Source of the DNA: Massilia arenae
GTDB lineage: Bacteria > Pseudomonadota > Gammaproteobacteria > Burkholderiales > Burkholderiaceae_D
NCBI RefSeq assembly: GCF_008014745.1
Contig: NZ_VPFD01000030.1
Coordinates: 1 to 64,000 of the forward strand
Reading direction: 5' to 3'
Length of the DNA stretch: 64,000 nucleotides
Below the pieces are notes generated by a model. That model searched no databases, was not told where the DNA came from, and saw only the letters and a list, made by a program, of their open reading frames with translations. This document shows, one piece after another, positions 7,204-14,581 of this stretch (the first letter of the stretch is position 1; every line of letters begins with the position of its first letter). The translations under genes and the position numbers were made by a program.

Positions 7204-9401
7204 ACGATTCGGCATTCCCCAAACAGCCGCGCATCGACGCGCGCGACAAGGTCCGCGGCGCCGCGCTGTACGCGGCCGACCAGGCGCTGCCCGGCATGCT
7301 GCATGCGGCGCTGGCGGTGTCCACCATCAACCGCGGCGCGGTGCGGTCCATCGATACCCGCGCCGCGCGGGAGGTAGGGGGCGTGCGGCTGGTGCTGACC
7401 CACGCCGACATGGGCGAGTACAAGCCGGCCGGTCACGTGCTGGGCGGCGGCTTCGCCTTCCAGAGCATGCAGCCGATGCTGGAGTCAGGAATCGCGTATC
7501 GCGGCCAGCCGATCGCGCTGGTGGTGGCCGACACGCTGGAGGCGGCGCTCGAAGCGGCCTGGCTGATCCGGGCGAAGTATGACGAGCAGCCATTCCAGGT
7601 GACGCTGGACGCGCCGGCCAGGGACATCGTGCCGCAACAGGGTTCGCCGCTGCCGCAGCAGATGTTCGCCGACAAGGTGGCGGGCGACGCCGACGCCGCC
7701 TACGCCGGCGCGGCGCACAAGATCGATGCCGAGTACCTGCACCCGCCCCAGCACCAGAACCCGATCGAGCTGGTGTCGACCGTGGCCGAGTGGCGCAAGG
7801 GCACGCTGGTAATCCACGAGGGCACGCAGAACAGCGGGGCGATCCGCCACGGCCTGGCGCGCCAGTTGAACCTCGACCCGGCGCGTATCGAAGTGATCTC
7901 GCCGCAGTGCGGCGGCGGCTTCGGCCTCAAGAACTCGCTGCAGATGCAGACCCTGTTCGCGGCGGTGGCGGCGCGCAGGCTCGGCCAGCCGGTCAAGCTG
8001 GTGGTGCCGCGCAGCCAGCTGTTCCACGACGCCAGCTTCCGCCCGGCCAGCCGCCACCACATCCTGCTGGGCGCCGACGCCTCCGGCAAGATTCTGGCGG
8101 CCATCCACGAAGCCGACCAGCAGACTTCGCGCCACGACCTGTTCCCGGCCTCGTACGCCGACATGAGCGCGCGCCTGTACGGCATCCCGAATTTCCGCGG
8201 GCGTGAGCGGCTGGTGCGCACCGACGTGCAGACGCCGGGCTATATGCGCGCGCCGTTCGAGCACCCGGCGTCCTTCGCCTTCGAATCGGCGATCGATGAA
8301 CTGGCCCAGCAACTGTCCATCGACCCGGTGGAACTCAGGCTGCGCAACGATACGCAGACCGACGCGCTCAGTGGCAAGCCGCTGTCCTCGCGCTTCATGG
8401 CCGAATGCCTGCGCGAAGGCGCGCGCCGTTTCGGCTGGAGCCGGCGCGATGCACGCCCCGCCTCGATGAAGGCGGCGGATGGCGCCGCCATCGGCTGGGG
8501 CGTGGCCTGCGGCGCCTACAAGGCCGCGACCAGCCCGGCGATCGCGCGCATCGCCGCCACCCGCGACGGCCGCATCCTGTTCACGGTGGCCGGCCACGAG
8601 ATGGGGCAGGGGATGCGCACCGCGATCGCCAATGTGCTGGTGCGCCGGCTGCGGGTCGATCCGCAGGCGCTGGTGATCCAGATCGGCGACACCCGCGGCG
8701 CGCCCCAGCACCTGACCGCCGGCTCCTGGGGCACTGCCAGCGTGGTGCCGGCGGCGGAAGAAGCCGCCCAGGCGCTGCTGGACGCACTGGCGCAGCTGGC
8801 GCCTGGCCACGATCCTGTTTTGAGACCGGCCGAGGTGCTGGCGCTGGCGCAGCGCGAGCGCATCGAGGCCGAGGTGCGGCGCAAGGCGCCGGGCCAGCCG
8901 GACGCCGTCTACGGCCGCCTGGAGGGCGGCATGCCGGCGCCGGCGGGGCCGGTGTATCCGGAATTCGTATCGATGAGCTATGCGGTCCACTTCGTCGAGG
9001 TGAACGTGGAACCGGTGACGCGCCGCATCCGCGTGCCGCGCGTGGTGAGCATGATCGATTGCGGCCGCGTGGTGAGCCCGGTGACGGCCGACAGCCAGGT
9101 GCGCGGCGGCGTGGTGTGGGGCATCGGCGCCGCCCTGCGCGAAATCAGCGAAGTCGATCCGCGCTACGGCGGCTTCCTGAATGCCGACCTGGCCGAGTAC
9201 GTGCTGCCGGTGCATGCCGACATCGGGCACATCGACGTGGGCTTCATCGACCGGCCCGACCCGCTGCTCAACGCGAGCGGCGTCAAGGGACTGGGCGAGG
9301 TGGCGATGGTGGGCGTGGCGGCGGCGATCGCCAATGCGGTGCATCATGCGACCGGCAAACGCATCCGCCGGCTGCCGATCCGGATCGAGGACGTTTTATA
9401 G
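7200..9401 (+). CDS. paoC: PaoC-type molybdenum-cofactor subunit of aldehyde oxidoreductase (copy 1)
   Basis: A 733-residue catalytic subunit, almost exactly the length of E. coli PaoC (732). It has the N-terminal aldehyde-oxidase hammerhead domain (about residues 15-130) and the large Mo-binding domain. GGGFGLKNS lies near residue 240, MRAPFEHPA in the substrate channel, GHEMGQGM near 465 and GSWGTASVVPA near 510. The base catalyst is Glu700 in GVKGLGEVAMVG. The cofactor should be molybdopterin cytosine dinucleotide, by analogy to PaoC. The start at 7200 overlaps the paoB stop. The 3' end overlaps the convergent AraC gene by 6 bp. No maturation chaperone (XdhC/PaoD type) follows it. Confidence 0.9.
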   Translation: MNDSAFPKQPRIDARDKVRGAALYAADQALPGMLHAALAVSTINRGAVRSIDTRAAREVGGVRLVLTHADMGEYKPAGHVLGGGFAFQSMQPMLESGIAYRGQPIALVVADTLEAALEAAWLIRAKYDEQPFQVTLDAPARDIVPQQGSPLPQQMFADKVAGDADAAYAGAAHKIDAEYLHPPQHQNPIELVSTVAEWRKGTLVIHEGTQNSGAIRHGLARQLNLDPARIEVISPQCGGGFGLKNSLQMQTLFAAVAARRLGQPVKLVVPRSQLFHDASFRPASRHHILLGADASGKILAAIHEADQQTSRHDLFPASYADMSARLYGIPNFRGRERLVRTDVQTPGYMRAPFEHPASFAFESAIDELAQQLSIDPVELRLRNDTQTDALSGKPLSSRFMAECLREGARRFGWSRRDARPASMKAADGAAIGWGVACGAYKAATSPAIARIAATRDGRILFTVAGHEMGQGMRTAIANVLVRRLRVDPQALVIQIGDTRGAPQHLTAGSWGTASVVPAAEEAAQALLDALAQLAPGHDPVLRPAEVLALAQRERIEAEVRRKAPGQPDAVYGRLEGGMPAPAGPVYPEFVSMSYAVHFVEVNVEPVTRRIRVPRVVSMIDCGRVVSPVTADSQVRGGVVWGIGAALREISEVDPRYGGFLNADLAEYVLPVHADIGHIDVGFIDRPDPLLNASGVKGLGEVAMVGVAAAIANAVHHATGKRIRRLPIRIEDVL

Positions 9402-10316
9402 AGTAGCCTCAGCCACGAACTCCGGCGCCGCAACGGTGGCCGGACGCCGCGCATCGCGCCGCGGCGGCGCGCCGAACAGGCGCGCATACTCGCGCGTAAA
9501 CTGCGAGCTGCTTTCGTAGCCGACCTCGAACGCCGCCTTGTTGGCGGTGGCTCCCTCGTACAGCATCAGGCGCCGCGCCTCGATCAGGCGCAGGCGCTTC
9601 TGGTACTGCACCGGCGTGAGCGAGGTGTAGTCCTTGAAGTGCTTGTGGAAGGCCGACAGGCTCATCGACGCAGCCTGGGCCAGTTCCTCGACCCGCAGCT
9701 TCTGGTGGTAAGACAGGCGCAGCATCGCCACCGCGCGGTTCAGCCGCACCGGATGCGCCTCGGGCGCCATCGATGCGCGCAACTGGCGGCCATGCGCGCC
9801 GTTGAGCAGCCAGAAATGCAGTTCGCGCACCAGGCCGGGATGCAGGATCGCCACCGCCTCGGGGTGCGCGACCAGGTGCATCAGGCGGCGCGCGCAATCG
9901 AGGATCGCCGCGTCGACATCCTGGACCAGCAGTGTCGCCGCCGGGTCGGGCGGACTTGGCCTGGTCTCGCGCAGTTGGTCGGCCAGCTCGGACAGCAGGG
10001 CCATGTCGAGTTCGATCGCCAGCGCGATATACGGACGCTCCCTGGATGCCGTCACCACCTGGCCCGTCACCGGCAGGTCGGCGCTTACGATAATCGCCTG
10101 GCCTTCGGCGCACAGCTTTTCCTGGCGCCCCGCCAGCAAGTGCTTTTCGCCTTGCAGCACGAGGCAGACCAGCGGCCGGTAGGTCGACTCGAGCTTGTCG
10201 CCCGGCTGGTCGAGACACATCATGCGCAGGCCCGGGATGGGCGTGAGCGCCAGGCCGTCGCGATTCGCGTGGGCACGGGCATAGGTGGCAACGGCGTCGA
10301 GTAATTCCTGGTTCAT
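9396..10316 (-). CDS. AraC-family transcriptional regulator with AraC_N domain
   Basis: A 306-residue regulator. The N-terminal cupin-like ligand domain (about 10-165, including RPLVCLVLQGEKHLLAG) is the AraC_N type, as in E. coli YqhC, the aldehyde-responsive activator of yqhD. The C-terminal double helix-turn-helix (about 205-300) includes SMSLSAFHKHFKDYTSLTPVQYQKRLRL and FEVGYESSSQFTREYARLFG. The start at 10316 (MNQELLDAV) matches where the family usually begins; an in-frame ATG at 10367 exists, and neither has a good ribosome-binding site. It is divergent from the YahK-like dehydrogenase and convergent with paoC, so regulation of the aldehyde genes is likely (inference). Confidence 0.85.
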   Translation of the reverse strand: MNQELLDAVATYARAHANRDGLALTPIPGLRMMCLDQPGDKLESTYRPLVCLVLQGEKHLLAGRQEKLCAEGQAIIVSADLPVTGQVVTASRERPYIALAIELDMALLSELADQLRETRPSPPDPAATLLVQDVDAAILDCARRLMHLVAHPEAVAILHPGLVRELHFWLLNGAHGRQLRASMAPEAHPVRLNRAVAMLRLSYHQKLRVEELAQAASMSLSAFHKHFKDYTSLTPVQYQKRLRLIEARRLMLYEGATANKAAFEVGYESSSQFTREYARLFGAPPRRDARRPATVAAPEFVAEATL

Positions 10317-10512
10317 GGCCGATAGTGTGCCGCCGGTTGGCGCGGCTGTCCAGCGCAGCACATTCATGAACCAGGCTCATAAGCCCAGTCAAGTTCGGAC
10401 CCGTTTCGGGCATGGGTTTGCCGCTACCATGCTCACCTGACAAATCGCGCCACGTCCGCCGCCGGCGACCGTGCGTTCGCCATAACAATTATTGAACGAT
10501 ACGGAAAATCTC
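10317..10512. promoter_or_regulatory. Divergent promoter region between araC-type regulator and alcohol dehydrogenase
   Basis: A 196-bp non-coding stretch between two divergent genes, where the AraC-type protein would be expected to bind. No clear -10/-35 pair or direct-repeat operator could be picked by eye. A loose symmetry (ggacccgtttcgggcatgggt) lies around 10397-10417. Confidence 0.35.
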
Positions 10513-11562
10513 ATGACCATCAAAGCCTACGGCGCGCATGCCGCCGACAAACCCCTCGAATCGCTCGACATCACCCGCCGCGCACCCGGCGCCCACGACG
10601 TCCAGATCGACATCGATTTCTGCGGCGTCTGCCACTCCGACCTGCACACGGTGCGCGCCGAATGGGCCGGCACCCTGTACCCCTGCGTGCCGGGCCACGA
10701 GATCGTCGGCAGCGTGTCGGCGGTCGGCGCCCACGTGAGCGGCCACAAGGTCGGCGACCTGGTCGGCGTCGGCTGCATGGTCGACAGCTGCAAGGCGTGC
10801 GCGGATTGCGGCGAAGGCCTCGAGAACTACTGCGACAATATGGTGGGCACCTACAACGGCCCGACCGCGGATGCGCCGGGCCACACGCTGGGCGGCTATT
10901 CGCAGCAGATCGTGGTCAACGAGCGCTTCGTGCTGCGCGTGACCCATCCGCAGGAGCAGCTGGCCGCCGTGGCCCCGCTGCTGTGCGCGGGCATCACCAC
11001 CTGGTCGCCGCTGCGCCACTGGAACGCCGGCCCCGGCAAGCGCGTGGGCATCGTCGGCATCGGCGGCCTGGGCCACATGGGCATCAAGCTGGCGCACGCC
11101 CTGGGCGCCCACGTGGTCGCCTTCACCACCTCGGAATCGAAGCGCCAGGATGCCCTGGACCTGGGCGCCGACGAAGTCGTGATCTCGAAGGATGCGGCCG
11201 CGATGGCGGCCCAGGCCCAGCGCCTGGACCTGATCGTCAACACGGTCGCCGCGCCGCACGACCTGGACGCCTTCCTCAACCTGCTCAAGCGCGACGGCAC
11301 CATGGTGCTGGTCGGCGCGCCCGAATCGCCGCATCCGTCGCCGCAGGTATTCAACCTGATCACGAAGCGCCGTGCGATCGCCGGCTCGATGATCGGCGGC
11401 ATTCCGGAAACCCAGGAAATGCTCGACTTCTGCGCCGAGCACGGCATCGTGGCCGACATCGAGATGATCCGCGCCGACGATATCAACGGCGCCTACGAGC
11501 GCATGCTCAAGGGCGACGTCAAGTACCGCTTCGTGATCGATAACGCCAGCCTGGCCGCTTGA
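10513..11562 (+). CDS. yahK: YahK-type zinc-dependent NADP(H) alcohol/aldehyde dehydrogenase
   Basis: A 349-residue medium-chain dehydrogenase, the same length as E. coli YahK. Catalytic zinc ligands are in CGVCHSDLH and PGHEIVG, and structural zinc cysteines in CKACADCGEGLENYC. The Rossmann motif is GIGGLGHMGIKLA, and TTSESKRQDA after strand 2 suits NADP(H). YahK and its CAD-like relatives reduce many aldehydes to alcohols. The ATG at 10513 is preferred over a TTG at 10492. It sits between two aldehyde oxidase operons and diverges from an AraC_N regulator, so it probably shares the role of removing reactive aldehydes, by reduction instead of oxidation. Confidence 0.88.
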   Translation: MTIKAYGAHAADKPLESLDITRRAPGAHDVQIDIDFCGVCHSDLHTVRAEWAGTLYPCVPGHEIVGSVSAVGAHVSGHKVGDLVGVGCMVDSCKACADCGEGLENYCDNMVGTYNGPTADAPGHTLGGYSQQIVVNERFVLRVTHPQEQLAAVAPLLCAGITTWSPLRHWNAGPGKRVGIVGIGGLGHMGIKLAHALGAHVVAFTTSESKRQDALDLGADEVVISKDAAAMAAQAQRLDLIVNTVAAPHDLDAFLNLLKRDGTMVLVGAPESPHPSPQVFNLITKRRAIAGSMIGGIPETQEMLDFCAEHGIVADIEMIRADDINGAYERMLKGDVKYRFVIDNASLAA

Positions 11563-11563
11563 T

Positions 11564-11647
11564 TCATCCTCTGGCCCGCAGCAGTGCGGGTCGCTCGGGC
11601 GGCGTTCGCGTCGCCCCGCATCGCTGCTGATTCAGCATCATCCTCTG
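11564..11647. repeat. Palindromic element flanked by a 10-bp direct repeat
   Basis: tcatcctctg occurs at 11564-11573 and again at 11638-11647. The 64 bp between them form a long imperfect hairpin: gcagcagtgcggg at 11578-11590 pairs with ccccgcatcgctgctg around 11614-11629. The arrangement looks like a tiny inserted element with a target-site duplication, or a duplicated leader. It lies between the yahK-like gene and the MFS gene and leaves 11 bp before the MFS ATG. Confidence 0.45.
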
Positions 11648-11658
11648 TTCGCTAAACA

Positions 11659-12858
11659 ATGAATCCAACCATTTCCGCCGCTTGCGACAGCAAGCCGGCC
11701 CAGCCCGCGGCATGGGGCGCCGTGATGGCGATGTCGCTCGCCGCCTTCGCCCTGGTCGCCTCCGAATTCATGCCGGTCAGCCTGCTCACGCCGCTGGCGG
11801 CCGAGCTGCGCATCAGCGAAGGCCAGGCCGGCCAGTCGATCGCGATTTCCGGCCTCTTCGCGCTGTTTACCAGCCTGTTCCTCGGTTCGATTGTCGGACG
11901 GCTCGATCGCAAGATCCTGCTGCTGGGCCTGACCTGCCTGATGATCGTCTCCGGCACCGTGGCCGCGTTCGCGCCCAACTACTTCCTGTTCATGGTCGGC
12001 CGCGCGCTGATCGGCGTTGCCATCGGCGGTTTCTGGTCGATGTCGGCGGCGACCGTCATGCGCCTGGTGCCCGCGCGCGACGTGCCGCGCGCCCTGGCCC
12101 TGCTCAATGGCGGCAATGCGCTGGCGACCGTCATCGCGGCGCCGGCCGGCAGCTATCTCGGCGCCATCATCGGCTGGCGCGGCGCTTTCTTTTGCCTGGT
12201 GCCGGTGGCGGCGATCGCGCTCGCCTGGCTGCTGTTCAGCCTTCCCGCGCTGCGCGCCAGCCAGGCCCCGGCGGCGGGCGGCATCCCGCGCCTGTTGCGG
12301 CGGCCGGCGGTCGTCCTCGGCATGGCGGCGGTAAGCCTGCTGTTCATGGGGCAGTTCGCACTGTTTACTTATCTGCGCCCGTTCCTGGAGGGTGTCACCG
12401 GCGTGAGCGCCGCGACCCTGTCGCTGATGCTGCTGGTGCTGGGCGTGGCCGGCTTCGTCGGCACGACCCTGATCGGCGCCGTGCTCAAGGACCGCTTGTA
12501 CCGGGTGCTGGTGGCAATGCCGCTCGCGATGGCGCTGGTGGCCGGCGCGCTGGTCGCCTTCGGCCATTCGGCGGCGGCGGTGACCGTGCTGCTCGCGGTC
12601 TGGGGCCTGGTCGGGACCTCGGCCCCGGTCGGCTGGTGGACCTGGCTGGCCCAGACCCTGCCTGGCGACGCCGAAGCCGGCGGCGGCCTGATGGTGGCCG
12701 TGGTCCAGCTCGCGATCATGCTCGGCGCGACCCTGGGCGGCCTGCTGTTCGACGCCAGCGGCTATCGCGCGACCTTTTACCTGAGCGCGGGCCTGCTGGT
12801 TGCCGCCGCCATCGTTGCGCTGCTGGCGGCACGGTCGGCGCGCCATGCCGATTCATGA
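11659..12858 (+). CDS. MFS efflux transporter, NepI/YdhP-like DHA1 family
   Basis: A 399-residue, twelve-helix inner-membrane transporter. Its first helix carries ALVASEFMPVSLLTPLAAEL, a hallmark of the NepI/YdhP group (E. coli NepI exports purine ribonucleosides). The helix 2-3 loop is GSIVGRLDRK, and RALIGVAIGGFWS starts helix 4. The true substrate is not predictable. It is in the same orientation as the dehydrogenase upstream and the second pao operon downstream, so it may be expressed with either one. The start at 11659 is the only ATG before helix 1. No clear Shine-Dalgarno is present; the upstream 96 bp hold a hairpin element. Confidence 0.82.
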   Translation: MNPTISAACDSKPAQPAAWGAVMAMSLAAFALVASEFMPVSLLTPLAAELRISEGQAGQSIAISGLFALFTSLFLGSIVGRLDRKILLLGLTCLMIVSGTVAAFAPNYFLFMVGRALIGVAIGGFWSMSAATVMRLVPARDVPRALALLNGGNALATVIAAPAGSYLGAIIGWRGAFFCLVPVAAIALAWLLFSLPALRASQAPAAGGIPRLLRRPAVVLGMAAVSLLFMGQFALFTYLRPFLEGVTGVSAATLSLMLLVLGVAGFVGTTLIGAVLKDRLYRVLVAMPLAMALVAGALVAFGHSAAAVTVLLAVWGLVGTSAPVGWWTWLAQTLPGDAEAGGGLMVAVVQLAIMLGATLGGLLFDASGYRATFYLSAGLLVAAAIVALLAARSARHADS

Positions 12859-12960
12859 GCAAGGGACATAAGCCTATGCCGTGTCCTTCATGAATCGAAG
12901 TAAGGGCTTGCCGTAACATCAACCGGATTTTTTAACCGCTGACAGAAGGAAGCATACCTG

Positions 12961-13614
12961 ATGGACGACTCCACCAACATCAACCAGACCCGGCGCGGTG
13001 TCCTGATCGGCGGCGCGCTCGGCGCGACGGCGGCGGCCCTGCCGCTGGCAGGCGCCCAGGCGGCGCAAGGCGCAGCCGGCGCGGCCCAGACGCCGGCGCC
13101 GGTGACCAGCAAGGTCACCCTGCGCGTGAACGGCCAGCCGCGCGAGCTGACGCTCGACACCCGCACCACGCTGCTCGACGCGCTGCGCGAAAACCTGCAC
13201 CTGACCGGCACCAAGAAGGGCTGCGACCAGGGCCAGTGCGGCGCCTGCACGGTGCTGGTCGACGGCCGCCGCATCAATTCCTGCCTGAGCCTCGCGATCA
13301 TGCACGACGGCGCCGAGATCACCACCATCGAAGGGATGGGCACGCCCGACAAGCTGCATCCGATGCAGGCGGCGTTCGTCAAGCACGACGGCTTCCAGTG
13401 CGGCTACTGTACCCCGGGGCAGATCTGTTCGGCCGTGGCGGTGATCGACGAGATCCGCCAGGGCATCCCGAGCCATGTAACCGGCGACCTGAACGCCAAG
13501 CCGCTGCTGTCCGTCGACGAGATCCGCGAGCGCATGAGCGGCAATATCTGCCGCTGCGGCGCCTATTCGAACATCATCGACGCGATCAAGGAAGTCGGAG
13601 GAGTCAAGGCATGA
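12961..13614 (+). CDS. paoA: PaoA-type [2Fe-2S] subunit of periplasmic aldehyde oxidoreductase (copy 2)
   Basis: A 217-residue paralogue of the protein at 5563. It has a twin-arginine leader (NQTRRGVLIGGALGATAAA), a ferredoxin-type cluster motif GCDQGQCGACTVLVDGRR with the distal Cys in INSC, and the second cluster motifs QCGYCTPGQICS and NICRCGAYSN. It differs from copy 1 by an insertion of about ten residues before the last cysteines (PSHVTGDLNAKPLLSVDE), a form also seen in many YagT proteins. The ribosome-binding site is agaaggaagcatacctg. It is first in an operon with paoB (ATGA overlap) and paoC (17-bp gap). Confidence 0.9.
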   Translation: MDDSTNINQTRRGVLIGGALGATAAALPLAGAQAAQGAAGAAQTPAPVTSKVTLRVNGQPRELTLDTRTTLLDALRENLHLTGTKKGCDQGQCGACTVLVDGRRINSCLSLAIMHDGAEITTIEGMGTPDKLHPMQAAFVKHDGFQCGYCTPGQICSAVAVIDEIRQGIPSHVTGDLNAKPLLSVDEIRERMSGNICRCGAYSNIIDAIKEVGGVKA

Positions 13615-14564
13615 AGGCATTCAGCTACCAGAAGGCCGCGACCCCGGCCGAAGCGGCGGCCACCGCCGCCAGGAACCCCAATACGCGTTTCATCGCGGGC
13701 GGCACCAACCTGCTCGACCTGATGAAGCTCGAGATCGAAACCCCGGCCCACCTGATCGACGTGAATGGTCTGGCGCTCGACAAGATCGAGGCGACGCAGG
13801 AGGGCGGCCTGCGCATCGGCGCGCTGGTGCGCAACACCGACCTGGCGGCCGACGCGCGCGTGCGCAAGGATTACGCCGTGCTGTCGCGCGCGCTGCTGGC
13901 CGGCGCCTCGACCCAGTTGCGCAACAAGGCGACCACCGCCGGCAACCTGCTACAGCGCACCCGCTGCCCCTACTTCTACGACACCAATATGCCGTGCAAC
14001 AAGCGCGTGCCCGGCAGCGGCTGCTCGGCCATCGGCGGCCACACGCGCGGCCATGCGATCGTGGGCAGTAGCTCCGCCTGTATCGCCACGCACCCGAGCG
14101 ATATGGCGGTGGCCATGCAATTGCTGGATGCCGGCGTCGAAACGGTGCGGCCCGACGGCAGCGCGCGCACGATCCCGATCGCCGACTTCTATCGCCTGCC
14201 GGGCACGACGCCGCACATCGAGCACAGCCTGATGCCGGGTGAGCTGATCACGGCGGTGACCCTGCCCAAGCCGCTGGGCGGCAAGCACTACTACCGCAAG
14301 GTGCGCGACCGCGCCTCTTACGCTTTTGCCCTGATCTCGGTGGCGGCCGTGGTGCAGCCGGACGGCAGCGGCCGCGTGGCCGTGGGCGGCGTGGCGCACA
14401 AGCCGTGGCGCGTGCCGGCGGCGGAAAGCCAGCTGCCGCGCGGCGGCAAGGCCACCACCGCGCAATTGCTGGCCGGCGCCCGCACGACCGACGACAACGC
14501 GTACAAGATCCTGCTCGTCGAGCGCACGCTCGATGCCATCCTGGCGCAAGCCCGCGCGAGCTGA
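13611..14564 (+). CDS. paoB: PaoB-type FAD-binding subunit with [4Fe-4S] cysteines (copy 2)
   Basis: A 317-residue FAD subunit, very close to the E. coli PaoB length (318). It has the FAD loop FIAGGTNLLDLMKLE, the AGNLLQRTRCPYFYD segment, and the four cysteines of the additional [4Fe-4S] site at 119, 129, 138 and 157. The motif KVRDRASYAFALISVA matches the FAD-domain C-terminal part. It overlaps the upstream stop as ATGA, so it is translationally coupled. Compared with copy 1, the iron-sulfur loop is two residues shorter and there is a 15-residue shorter C-terminus; the core is clearly paralogous. Confidence 0.9.
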   Translation: MKAFSYQKAATPAEAAATAARNPNTRFIAGGTNLLDLMKLEIETPAHLIDVNGLALDKIEATQEGGLRIGALVRNTDLAADARVRKDYAVLSRALLAGASTQLRNKATTAGNLLQRTRCPYFYDTNMPCNKRVPGSGCSAIGGHTRGHAIVGSSSACIATHPSDMAVAMQLLDAGVETVRPDGSARTIPIADFYRLPGTTPHIEHSLMPGELITAVTLPKPLGGKHYYRKVRDRASYAFALISVAAVVQPDGSGRVAVGGVAHKPWRVPAAESQLPRGGKATTAQLLAGARTTDDNAYKILLVERTLDAILAQARAS

Positions 14565-14581
14565 ATGAAAGGCTTGAGACC

